From contig JAZNQN010000076.1 in NCBI GenBank assembly GCA_045590195.1, positions 1 through 52,992 on the forward strand: DNA of 52,992 bases. The letters run 5' to 3'. The notes below the pieces were generated by a model. It ran no database searches. It was not told where the DNA came from and saw only the letters and a list, made by a program, of their open reading frames with translations. The stretch is from JAZNQN01 sp045590195 (GTDB taxonomy: Bacteria > Bacillota > Clostridia > UMGS1883 > UMGS1540). The position numbers and the translations under genes are program-made. Every line of letters begins with the position of its first letter. Positions within the stretch are counted from its first letter, which is position 1. Of the stretch, positions 1 to 7,361 are shown piece after piece.

Positions 1-129
1 GCTTCTTACCCAGCCAAAAGCCTCCTCAAGCGGCACAACAAATATGCTCCACGCATAAATGAGTCCTACAAAAAGATATATTATAAATCCCCTTACAACA
101 TAAGGCCATCTTACAAGTTTTTCTTCCAC
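1..129 (-). CDS. MFS transporter, oxalate/formate antiporter (OFA)-like, N-terminal fragment
   Basis: Only the first 43 codons are inside the window; the rest lies beyond position 1. The fragment reads EEKLVRWPYVVRGF followed by a hydrophobic first membrane segment containing GLIYAWSIFVVPL and then FGW. That block is typical of the N-terminus of OFA-family major facilitator transporters. A GTG start at 129 is preferred: GGAG lies 8 nt upstream, and a -10 box at 162-167 would start RNA near 155. The in-frame ATG at 153 would then be almost leaderless. The substrate cannot be told from this piece. It lies directly downstream of the purF terminator but appears to have its own promoter. Confidence 0.6.
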   Translation of the reverse strand, partial: MEEKLVRWPYVVRGFIIYLFVGLIYAWSIFVVPLEEAFGWVRS

Positions 130-161
130 AAAAACAACTCCGTTCAAAAGCATTCCACCAG

Positions 162-190
162 ATTATAACAGAAAACGGTACAGAAATAAA
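162..190 (-). promoter_or_regulatory. Candidate promoter of the OFA-like transporter gene
   Basis: On the minus strand there is a perfect TATAAT (162-167), with a weak TTTATT at 185-190 and a 17-nt spacer. The spacer and -35 region fall inside the purF terminator hairpin, so termination and re-initiation signals are interleaved. The -35 match is poor, so this rests mainly on the -10. Confidence 0.4.
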
Positions 191-202
191 TCTGTACCGT
201 TT
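173..202 (-). terminator. Rho-independent terminator after purF
   Basis: A perfect 11-bp stem (AAACGGTACAG at 173-183 with CTGTACCGTTT at 192-202) encloses an 8-nt loop. On the minus strand it is followed by TTTTCTGTTAT. It lies 10 nt past the purF stop codon and should end the purE-purF transcript. Confidence 0.8.
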
Positions 203-212
203 AAAATAATCA

Positions 213-1640
213 TTATTCTTTTCCTGTCCAGCAGTATGTACAAAGTTTGCATTTGTCAATTCCGATTGATTTTATAACTCCCTCAAGGGACTGAAATTCA
301 AGAGAAGCAAAATTAAATTTTTCGCAAATCGCTTTTCTCAGGTTTCTGCCTCTTTCGGTGTTACCATCGCTATATTCGTCAATATATTTAAAGCCTTCTT
401 CGCCTTCAAGCTCCATAATAGTTTTTCTTGCAATAAGCTCCATATCGCCGGTTGAACGGGAGAAGTTTAAATATTTACATCCGTACATAATCGGCGGACA
501 AGCAGAGCGCATATGAACCTCTTTTGCGCCGTTTTCGTAAAGGAAGTCAACCGTTCCTTTAAGCTGAGTTCCGCGAACTATAGAATCGTCAACAAATAAA
601 AGTTTTTTATCTTCAATAAGCTCGTGAACAGGTATCTGCTTCATTTTTGCAATTTTTTGCCTGTCAGCCTGTTTTGAAGGAGTAAAGCTTCGCATCCAGG
701 TTGGAGTATATTTGATAAACGGCCTTGCAAAAGGCTTTGAGCTTTCGTTAGCATAGCCAATTGCGTGAGGTGTTCCCGAATCAGGAACGCCGCCAACATA
801 GTCAATATCTTCAGCATTTTTAAGTTTTCTGTCGGTTTCCGCAAGAATCTGGCCGTTTCTGTAACGCATAGTTTCAACGTTTACGCCTTCGTAATTTGAG
901 GTTGGATAGCCAAAATATGTCCACAAAAATGCACACATTTTCATTTCTTCCCTTGCCGGCGACAAAACTTTAACACCATCTTTAAGGCTTATGTGAACTA
1001 TTTCGCCGGGACCAAGCTCCTTCTCATCAAAGTAACCAAGTTTTTTATAGGCAAACGATTCAAATGAAACGCAGTATCCGTCTTCATTTTTGCCTATCAA
1101 AACAGGAAGTCTGCCCCATTTATCACGAGCGGCAACAAGCGAGCCATCTTCTTTTAAAATAAGAATTGATGCAGTTCCATCAATAACCTCGTGAACAAAT
1201 TTAATACCTTCTTCAAAAGATTCTTTTTGATTTATAAGTGCTGCAACAAGGTCGGTAGAGTTAAGCTTACCATTTGTCATAACATTAAAGTGAGCCGTGC
1301 CGTGTGAAAAATGCTCTTTAATTATTTCTTCCTTGTTGTTTATTATGCCCGTAATACAAATTGCATAGCAGCCGATATTTGAACGGATTAAAAGGGGCTG
1401 AGGATCAGTATCACTGATACAGCCTATTGCGCTGTTGCCCTGCATTTCGTCAAAAATATGTTCAAATTTTGTTCTGAAAGGTGAATTTTCTATATTATGA
1501 ATATCCCTTTGCAAACCAATTTCACTGTCAACAGCAGCCATACCTCCGCGCTTTGTTCCCAGATGCGAATGATAATCTGTTCCAAAGAAAACATCAGCTA
1601 TTGCATCCTGTCTGCTGACTACTCCAAAAAAACCACCCAT
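213..1640 (-). CDS. purF: PurF-family amidophosphoribosyltransferase with degenerate glutaminase domain
   Basis: A homologue of glutamine PRPP amidotransferase (475 aa), the enzyme of the first purine step. The phosphoribosyltransferase half is intact, with the PRPP loop FVDDSIVRGTQ at about residues 349-359. Cys236, Cys381, Cys467 and Cys470 match the positions that hold the 4Fe-4S cluster in Bacillus subtilis PurF. The N-terminal glutaminase half is not normal. The protein starts MGGFFGV where active enzymes have MCG, so the nucleophilic cysteine is absent. The usual GHxRYST stretch reads IGCISDTDP (about 72-80), and the HNG motif is also missing. It cannot plausibly release ammonia from glutamine by the known mechanism. 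It may use free ammonia or another donor, or do a different job. It follows purE by 14 nt and shares its ZTP riboswitch. Confidence 0.85.
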   Translation of the reverse strand: MGGFFGVVSRQDAIADVFFGTDYHSHLGTKRGGMAAVDSEIGLQRDIHNIENSPFRTKFEHIFDEMQGNSAIGCISDTDPQPLLIRSNIGCYAICITGIINNKEEIIKEHFSHGTAHFNVMTNGKLNSTDLVAALINQKESFEEGIKFVHEVIDGTASILILKEDGSLVAARDKWGRLPVLIGKNEDGYCVSFESFAYKKLGYFDEKELGPGEIVHISLKDGVKVLSPAREEMKMCAFLWTYFGYPTSNYEGVNVETMRYRNGQILAETDRKLKNAEDIDYVGGVPDSGTPHAIGYANESSKPFARPFIKYTPTWMRSFTPSKQADRQKIAKMKQIPVHELIEDKKLLFVDDSIVRGTQLKGTVDFLYENGAKEVHMRSACPPIMYGCKYLNFSRSTGDMELIARKTIMELEGEEGFKYIDEYSDGNTERGRNLRKAICEKFNFASLEFQSLEGVIKSIGIDKCKLCTYCWTGKE

Positions 1641-1654
1641 TTTTTATTTCCTTT

Positions 1655-2158
1655 CTAGTATGTAAGCTTGCTGTATTTTGATGAAACATCATCATTTTTC
1701 GCAAGAATTTTTTTCGCGTTTTCTGCTCTCAAATTCTGAAGCTTGTCTGCCAGCGCGCTATCTTCAACGGCAATAATCTGTGCCGCTAAAAGCGCTGCAT
1801 TTTGTGCCGCATTTACACCAACTGTTGCAACCGGCATTCCGGGAGGCATCATAACTGTTGATAAAAGGGCATCCATTCCGTCAAAACTCGAGCTTTTTAC
1901 AGGAATACCAATAACCGGCAAGGTTGTATTTGCAGCAACTGCACCTGCAAGGTGGGCCGCCATTCCTGCTGCGGCTATAATTACCGCAAAGCCGTTTTCT
2001 CTTGCTCCTTCGGCAAACTCTTTTGCCTCTTTCGGCGTTCTGTGAGCCGAATATACGTGTACCTCAAAAGGTATCTGTAAACTTTCAAGTGTGTTAAAAG
2101 CTTTTTCCAAAACAGGAAGGTCGCTGTCACTTCCCATTAAAATTCCAACTTTTTTCAT
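1655..2158 (-). CDS. purE: N5-carboxyaminoimidazole ribonucleotide mutase (PurE, class I)
   Basis: Converts N5-CAIR to CAIR in purine synthesis in the cytoplasm. The 167-aa length fits class I PurE. GSDSD (about 9-13), SAHRTP (about 37-42) and the AAGMAAHL block are all present, as expected for the nucleotide and carboxylate site. The start is preceded by AAGGGGAACGTT. It is the first gene after a ZTP riboswitch and terminator and is followed 14 nt later by the purF homologue. Purine-gene control by ZTP (the triphosphate of the AICAR intermediate) is established for this riboswitch class. Confidence 0.95.
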   Translation of the reverse strand: MKKVGILMGSDSDLPVLEKAFNTLESLQIPFEVHVYSAHRTPKEAKEFAEGARENGFAVIIAAAGMAAHLAGAVAANTTLPVIGIPVKSSSFDGMDALLSTVMMPPGMPVATVGVNAAQNAALLAAQIIAVEDSALADKLQNLRAENAKKILAKNDDVSSKYSKLTY

Positions 2159-2223
2159 AACGTTCCCCTTAATTAATTATTTAGTTTTGCTTTATGCTCA
2201 TTTTAATCAAGCAAATAAATTAA

Positions 2224-2254
2224 GGCAGTCCAAAAAAACTTAGTTTGGACTGCC
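2224..2254 (-). terminator. Riboswitch-controlled terminator upstream of purE
   Basis: An 11-bp perfect stem (GGCAGTCCAAA at 2224-2234 with TTTGGACTGCC at 2244-2254) is followed on the minus strand by TTAATTTATTTG. Its upstream arm overlaps the conserved CUGGGCA of the ZTP aptamer. Ligand-bound aptamer and terminator should therefore be mutually exclusive, giving purE-purF expression when ZTP/ZMP rises. Confidence 0.85.
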
Positions 2255-2319
2255 CAGACGGTCGACATTTTCGCGATATTTTGCTCCCCCGTGGTTTCCC
2301 ACAAATCCGTCAGTCGCAA
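2250..2319 (-). promoter_or_regulatory. ZTP (pfl) riboswitch aptamer
   Basis: The minus strand carries the ZTP-class landmarks in order: GACUGACGGA, then hairpin GUGGGAAACCAC with a GNRA-type loop, then GGGGGAGC, a variable linker, and GACCGUCUGGGCA. The class consensus usually has GGCGG pairing with CCGCC. Here it is GACGG with CCGUC, a compensatory change that keeps the helix. Placement before purE agrees with the known regulon. Confidence 0.92.
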
Positions 2320-2341
2320 AACACGTTAATATTACCTAATA

Positions 2342-2370
2342 ATTATACAATAAAACCCATTAAAAGTCAA
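2342..2370 (-). promoter_or_regulatory. SigmaA-type promoter of the purE-purF unit
   Basis: TTGACT (2365-2370), a 17-nt spacer and TATAAT (2342-2347) lie on the minus strand. Predicted RNA would start near 2335, just before the ZTP aptamer. Confidence 0.85.
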
Positions 2371-2423
2371 GGCAAACAAAACCAATTTTTAAATATATTT
2401 ATGTGGCTTTGCAGGCAGTTTTA

Positions 2424-2855
2424 CTAATCGGTTTCATCATCCTTTGCGCGGCTTTCGCAATAAATGCATCTGTAAATGCCCTTATCCTCATCACAAAGCT
2501 TGAAAATGTGGTCAATATCATTTTCTACACTTGTAATGCATCTTGGATTTTTGCATTTTACAACATTTTTAATCTGCCCGGGGAGTTTCAAATGGCATTT
2601 ATTTACAATTTCGCCGTCTTTGATGATATTTATTGTAATGTGAGGGTCAATATAACCCAGAACATCAAGGTTTATGTCGAGGCTTTCATCAATTTTTATA
2701 ATATCTTTTTTGCCCATATGGCGGCTGTTTACGTTTTTAATAATTGCAACCGAGCTTTTAAGCTTGTCAAGGTTTAAAAATTCGTAAATTGCCATGCTTT
2801 TTCCGGCTTTAATATGGTCGATTACAATTCCGTTTTTAATAGAATCTACATTCAT
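2424..2855 (-). CDS. pyrI: Aspartate carbamoyltransferase regulatory subunit (PyrI)
   Basis: Regulatory chain that binds nucleotide effectors and joins PyrB trimers into an allosteric holoenzyme. Length is 143 aa, normal for PyrI. The N-terminal nucleotide-binding domain is followed by a zinc domain with the four ligands in CKNPRC and CIYC (about residues 100-131). The ATG follows the pyrB TAA with no gap, and its Shine-Dalgarno GGAGGTGG is inside the end of pyrB, so translation should be coupled. It is the last gene of the pyr operon. No clear terminator hairpin is visible before the purE promoter, so some read-through into the purE leader is possible. Confidence 0.93.
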   Translation of the reverse strand: MNVDSIKNGIVIDHIKAGKSMAIYEFLNLDKLKSSVAIIKNVNSRHMGKKDIIKIDESLDINLDVLGYIDPHITINIIKDGEIVNKCHLKLPGQIKNVVKCKNPRCITSVENDIDHIFKLCDEDKGIYRCIYCESRAKDDETD

Positions 2856-3770
2856 TTACTCCACCTCCAAAAGCATAAGTATAAGCGCCATTCTTATATA
2901 TTTGCCGTAAAGCGCCTGTCTGAAATAACAAGCTCTCTTATCGTCATCAATTTCCGCAGGAATTTCGTTAACTCTGGGAAGGGGATGAAGTATTTTCATA
3001 TCAGCTTTTGCTTTTTCAAGCTTATCGCGTGTTAAAATGTAAGTATCTTTAAGCCTTATATAATCAGCTTCGTTGAAAAAGCGCTCTTTCTGAACCCTTG
3101 TCATATATAAAATATCAAGGTCAGCCATAGAAGACTCAAGGTCGCGTGTTTCTGTATATTTAATATTGCTTTTTGAAAGCACATCTTCTTTGAGATAATC
3201 TGGAATTTTAAGCTCGTCGGGCGATATTAAAACCAGCTCAATATTTTTGTATCTTGAAAGGGCAATTATAAGCGAATGAACAGGTCTGCCAAACTTAAGG
3301 TCGGCGCAAAAGCCTATTTTAAGGTTGTCAAGTCGGCCACATTCGCGCTTAATTGTCAAAAGGTCGGTAAGGGTTTGGGTTGGGTGATTATGGCCACCGT
3401 CGCCTGCGTTTATAACAGGAATACTTCCAGCCCTTGCAGCCACAAGGGGTGCACCCTCTTTAGGGTGGCGCATAGCAATAATATCTGCATAACAGCTTAC
3501 AACCTTTGCAGTATCAGCAACGCTTTCTCCTTTTGATGCAGATGAGCTGTTGGCCTCGGAAAAGCCAAGAACTCCGCCGCCAAGCTCCATCATAGCCGCC
3601 TCAAAGCTGAGCCTTGTTCTGGTTGATGGCTCAAAAAAGAGGGTGGCAAGCTTTTTGTATCTGCATTTTTCCCTGTACTTGTCAGGGTTTAGAATAATAT
3701 CGTTTGCCTTATCTATAAGTGCATCAATTTCGCTTACAGAAAGGTCTAAAATATCTATAAGACTTCTCAC
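2856..3770 (-). CDS. pyrB: Aspartate carbamoyltransferase catalytic subunit (PyrB)
   Basis: Condenses carbamoyl phosphate with aspartate, the first committed step to UMP. The 304-aa chain has the carbamoyl-phosphate motif FEPSTRTR at 46-53, the loop SSSASKGES near 76-83 and HPLPRV at 262-267. These are the active-site signatures of the family. It is immediately followed by pyrI and lies 21 nt after pyrE. The pairing with PyrI points to the E. coli-like allosteric form rather than the unregulated Bacillus trimer. Confidence 0.95.
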   Translation of the reverse strand: MRSLIDILDLSVSEIDALIDKANDIILNPDKYREKCRYKKLATLFFEPSTRTRLSFEAAMMELGGGVLGFSEANSSSASKGESVADTAKVVSCYADIIAMRHPKEGAPLVAARAGSIPVINAGDGGHNHPTQTLTDLLTIKRECGRLDNLKIGFCADLKFGRPVHSLIIALSRYKNIELVLISPDELKIPDYLKEDVLSKSNIKYTETRDLESSMADLDILYMTRVQKERFFNEADYIRLKDTYILTRDKLEKAKADMKILHPLPRVNEIPAEIDDDKRACYFRQALYGKYIRMALILMLLEVE

Positions 3771-3791
3771 AAAAATTTCTCCTTTACAAAA

Positions 3792-4421
3792 TTATTTTAT
3801 CCAACTTTCGTCGGAAGGATTGTTTCTGAACTGAATAAGTCTTTCTTTATCTTCTGCTTTAATATATCCCATTTCAGCCGCAACTGATACGGTTGTGTCA
3901 AAATCGGTAAGGCTTATATTTTTAATGTTTGCCGCAGCCATACGGTCGATACCTTTCTGCATTCCGTATGTGTAAATGCTTACAACGCCCAAAACCTCTG
4001 CGCCGTGAGCTCGAAGAGCTTCAACAACTTCAATAACGCTGCCGCCTGTTGAAATTAAATCTTCAATTACAACAACCTTCTGGCCTTTTTCGAGTTTGCC
4101 TTCAATCTGGTTGCCTCTGCCGTGGTCTTTAGCGCCGCCACGAACATAACCCATAGGCTTGCCCATAAGGTGGCCTGCAATAGCCGCGTGAGCAATACCT
4201 GCGGTTGAGGTACCCATTAAAACTTCACACTCAGGGTAATTTTCCGCAACTGTTTTAGCAATTGCTTCTTCAACCATATTACGAACTTCGGGTGCAGTTA
4301 AAATCAAGCGGTTGTCGCAATAAATAGGGCTTTTAATACCGCTTGCCCATGTAAAAGGCTCTTCGGGGCGTAAAAAAACTGCTCCAATACTTAATAATCC
4401 TTCAGCTACTTTTCTTTTCAT
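3792..4421 (-). CDS. pyrE: Orotate phosphoribosyltransferase (PyrE)
   Basis: Joins orotate to PRPP to make OMP. The 209-aa protein has the PRPP-binding loop VVVIEDLISTGGS at about 116-128 and the flexible-loop lysine and histidine region around KDHGRGNQIEG (98-108). AGGAG lies shortly before the ATG. It sits between the CE7 esterase gene and pyrB. Its normal partner pyrF is separated from it by two carbohydrate-type genes (4440-7352). Confidence 0.95.
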   Translation of the reverse strand: MKRKVAEGLLSIGAVFLRPEEPFTWASGIKSPIYCDNRLILTAPEVRNMVEEAIAKTVAENYPECEVLMGTSTAGIAHAAIAGHLMGKPMGYVRGGAKDHGRGNQIEGKLEKGQKVVVIEDLISTGGSVIEVVEALRAHGAEVLGVVSIYTYGMQKGIDRMAAANIKNISLTDFDTTVSVAAEMGYIKAEDKERLIQFRNNPSDESWIK

Positions 4422-4439
4422 AATGTATCTCCTTTTAAA

Positions 4440-5399
4440 TTATTTTGTCAAAAACACAAACATCCTGTCAAGAGCATCGTTTATAACCTCGTGACCGTAT
4501 TCAGGGTAAATAAGCTTATTCTTTTTACAGGTAAGCTTATTGTACATTGCAAACTGAGTTGACGGAGGGCAAGCAATATCCATAAGGCCTGTTGCCATTA
4601 AAACTTCTGCCTTTACTCTTTTTGCAAGGAACTGAATATCAATATAACCGAGAAGATTGAAAAGCTCATCTTCCTTCTCGTGTGTGGGGTCAAACATTCT
4701 GAAATAATTAAATAAATCGGAATAAGCTGTCGGGCTCAGTTTTAAATCCCATACCCTTCTGAAATCTGAAAGATAAGGATAAAGAGGCGCAGCCTTGCTG
4801 ATACGTGGCTGAAGGGCAGCACATGCAATTGTAAGCGCTCCTCCCTGACTGTTGCCGAATGTTGAAACCTTGTCTTTATCTATAAAGTCAAGAGAGAAAA
4901 CAATTTCAGCAAGCTGTGCAGCATCCATAAAAACATTTCTGTAAAAAAGCTTTTTAGGGTCGCCATCATTGGCGCCGCGCATAAAATGGCCAACCATTGT
5001 ATGGCCTGAAACGCCGCCAATATCTTCACTTTTTCCTGCCTGACCGCGAATATCCATTGCAAAAACTGCATGTCCGGCCTGAACAAATTTTAATTTATCA
5101 GACCATGGGCCACTGTCATCTCCCGAGCCGTGAAACATAATAACTGCAGGAATTTTTCCTTCAATATTTGCTGGGCGAAGGTGTTTTGCATGAATTTTAG
5201 CACCATCGGCCGCAGTAAAATACATATCAAGACAAATTGCATCTTTGCACGAAAAACGAGATTCAACAAACTCCGTATTTGGGTTTGTATTTCTCACCTC
5301 TTTCATACACTCGTCCCAAAACGCATCAAAATCTTCGGGGCAGGTGCTTATTCCTTCATAGCTTTCCAAAAGCTTTGGATCCATATCTACGTGTGCCAT
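4440..5399 (-). CDS. Acetylxylan esterase / cephalosporin-C deacetylase family (CE7)
   Basis: An alpha/beta-hydrolase that removes acetyl groups, usually from xylo-oligosaccharides. The 319-aa length, RGQ at 118-120, nucleophile elbow GNSQGG (182-187, Ser184), Asp274 in GLMD and His303 in YGHE fit the carbohydrate esterase 7 family. There is no signal peptide, so it should act on imported oligosaccharides in the cytoplasm. The gene lies inside the pyrimidine operon with a 12-nt gap to the upstream GH-like gene and 18 nt to pyrE. Co-transcription with pyr genes is likely. The natural acetylated substrate is not shown by the sequence. Confidence 0.85.
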   Translation of the reverse strand: MAHVDMDPKLLESYEGISTCPEDFDAFWDECMKEVRNTNPNTEFVESRFSCKDAICLDMYFTAADGAKIHAKHLRPANIEGKIPAVIMFHGSGDDSGPWSDKLKFVQAGHAVFAMDIRGQAGKSEDIGGVSGHTMVGHFMRGANDGDPKKLFYRNVFMDAAQLAEIVFSLDFIDKDKVSTFGNSQGGALTIACAALQPRISKAAPLYPYLSDFRRVWDLKLSPTAYSDLFNYFRMFDPTHEKEDELFNLLGYIDIQFLAKRVKAEVLMATGLMDIACPPSTQFAMYNKLTCKKNKLIYPEYGHEVINDALDRMFVFLTK

Positions 5400-5411
5400 A
5401 TTTTTTCTCCT

Positions 5412-7352
5412 TTATGAAATAAACAATACTGCCGGCATAAGCGTGTTAAGTACTTCTTTTACATAAATTACGCCGTTTTCTTCTTTAAATTCGCATTTGC
5501 TTCTTGTACCGTCGGGGTTAAGTTTTTCAACATTTGTAACCTTTTTTGCCGAAACGACGGGAATTTCTTCAAACTGGTCAAACCCTATATTGAAAAACGC
5601 CACCATAATCTCGCCGTTTTCAAGGTACCCTGCACGAAGGTAAACCTCGCCATCTTCAGGGTAATACACAGGAATGTGACCATTTTTTGAAAGTATGTCA
5701 ATAAACTGCTTTTTTCTTGTTTCGTTAAGAAGCGAAAACGATGTGTTATAACCAAAAGGTGTATCGGGTGTGCCGCAAAATACTACCACTTCGCCGCCAA
5801 GGCAGTTTTCAAGCCTTGTTACTGCCGGTGCAACATCTTCAAAAACGCCTGTTTCGGGGTTTTTACGAACAATGCTTGACAGCACCTTTGTATTTTCTCC
5901 CAAAATAGTTAGCAGTTTCTTTTCGTACTGTACTGCCGAAAAGTTATTCAAAATCTTCTCGCCTGAGGAAACAATATTACCCCAAGGAGAAACTTTTACA
6001 CCTAAATAATCGGCAAAACCGCGTGCGCACAGTTTTTCTGCCGCACCTGCCGAAAGAATTAAAGTTCCCTTCAAAAAGTTTTTAACCTCTTCGTCGCTAA
6101 ATCCGTCTGCCGAAAAATCGTCTAAAAATACTGCGCCGCCATCATCGTTTGAAAAATAAAGCGGCAGGCCAAACCTTTCAAGCACACAGCTTGACCACGG
6201 GCTTAAATTCAACCCCTGGCTTTTTGGCACAAAGCCATAATTTTGCATAAGAGTAAGAGGAATTCGGCAACCAAAAGGTTTAAGTTCTTTTGCGTATTCC
6301 GAAAGCTTTTCGTAAAATTTGCTGTACTTTGACAAAATTGCACGATAAGCCTTTCCCGAATTTGGCTCGTAAGTGTTGCCAAGGCGTGTTACCCAGTGCT
6401 TTGCACCCTGGGCACCCTCTAAAATTGATGCAGTAAAATGCCCGTGAAGCATTGCCGCACTTGTACTGTAGCGGTTTTGCGGACAAGTATCTGTTTCTGC
6501 AAGAAAAACATCAATTTTATCTTTTGTATTCTCTTTAAGAATTGCCGCCCTGAAAAAGTTGGTTGTAAAGTATTTCGAACCAGGTTTTGCATAAGGGCCA
6601 CCGTTAAGCCTTGCAACCGAAGGATTTCCTTCTCCTGCAAAAGTTCTTGCAACATCTCCCGAAAACTCACAAAATGTTGAAGTGTATATTCCCGAAACCA
6701 CGCCCTGAATTTTGGGGTTTACCGCATCAAGACCTGCACGCATAGCTTTTACCGCCTCTAAAAGAGAATCGCGCTGAAGGTCAACATAAATCTGTGTGTA
6801 TTTCTTGTCTTCTTCGCTGTTTCCCTGGGTATGAGCATAAAGCTGCTCGCGTGTCATATTAGTGCCGGCTCTGCGGTTAAATTCTGCCATATGACGCTGA
6901 CAGGCACAGCCCTTTGTTCTTCTGTAAAGCAGCCCTACATCATCGTCAATCATAACAATCGAGGGGTTGTGCGCCGCCAGAATTTTCATTTGATTTTTTA
7001 TATAATCATGAAAACCGGGGTCAAAAGGGCAACAGGTTGTTACCATTTCTTCGCCATTTATAAGGCTTGTTGCAACCTGATAAGGATGCTTGTCCCTTGG
7101 AACTACAATATGCCCCAGTGTTGCCTGAACCAGCACACCGTGCTTTGCGCCTGCCTTGTCAAGTTTTTCTCTGTACATATCGTATATGCGGCACTGCTCC
7201 TCGGCTTTATTAAGGGGCGGTGTGCACTCTGCGTTAAAAGTCATCATAAACATAGCGTGGGTTGAAACGCCGCTTTTTTGCTGGTTTATAATGTCTTCGC
7301 ATATTTCGTCAATACGCTCTTCGTTAAGAGTCATAATAGAAAGATTAAGCAT
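5412..7352 (-). CDS. Putative glycoside-hydrolase-like protein of unrecognised family
   Basis: A 646-aa protein without signal peptide, so probably cytoplasmic. I do not recognise a specific family. The first two thirds look like a TIM-barrel glycosidase: acidic strand ends at MIDDDVG (134-140) and FLAETDTCPQNRYST (283-297), then aromatic-rich HW and TYEPNSGKAYRAI. Next comes an alpha/beta segment (about 380-560, including VVVFCGTPDTPFGYN). A beta-rich C-terminal part resembles the barrel/trimerisation/beta-sandwich order of GH42-like enzymes. It precedes a CE7 esterase in the same transcription unit, so joint attack on an acetylated oligosaccharide is plausible. Catalytic acids are not assigned with confidence. 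Confidence 0.6.
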   Translation of the reverse strand: MLNLSIMTLNEERIDEICEDIINQQKSGVSTHAMFMMTFNAECTPPLNKAEEQCRIYDMYREKLDKAGAKHGVLVQATLGHIVVPRDKHPYQVATSLINGEEMVTTCCPFDPGFHDYIKNQMKILAAHNPSIVMIDDDVGLLYRRTKGCACQRHMAEFNRRAGTNMTREQLYAHTQGNSEEDKKYTQIYVDLQRDSLLEAVKAMRAGLDAVNPKIQGVVSGIYTSTFCEFSGDVARTFAGEGNPSVARLNGGPYAKPGSKYFTTNFFRAAILKENTKDKIDVFLAETDTCPQNRYSTSAAMLHGHFTASILEGAQGAKHWVTRLGNTYEPNSGKAYRAILSKYSKFYEKLSEYAKELKPFGCRIPLTLMQNYGFVPKSQGLNLSPWSSCVLERFGLPLYFSNDDGGAVFLDDFSADGFSDEEVKNFLKGTLILSAGAAEKLCARGFADYLGVKVSPWGNIVSSGEKILNNFSAVQYEKKLLTILGENTKVLSSIVRKNPETGVFEDVAPAVTRLENCLGGEVVVFCGTPDTPFGYNTSFSLLNETRKKQFIDILSKNGHIPVYYPEDGEVYLRAGYLENGEIMVAFFNIGFDQFEEIPVVSAKKVTNVEKLNPDGTRSKCEFKEENGVIYVKEVLNTLMPAVLFIS

Positions 7353-7361
7353 AATTTCACC

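Noticed and set aside
26..259. 77-codon minus-strand ORF at the left edge
   Set aside because: It runs through the purF end, the terminator and the transporter start in another frame, is Cys/Phe-rich without a domain, and has no ribosome site.
2403..2777. 124-codon plus-strand ORF opposite pyrI
   Set aside because: Shadow of the pyrI coding strand; no ribosome site or recognisable product, and pyrI is unambiguous.
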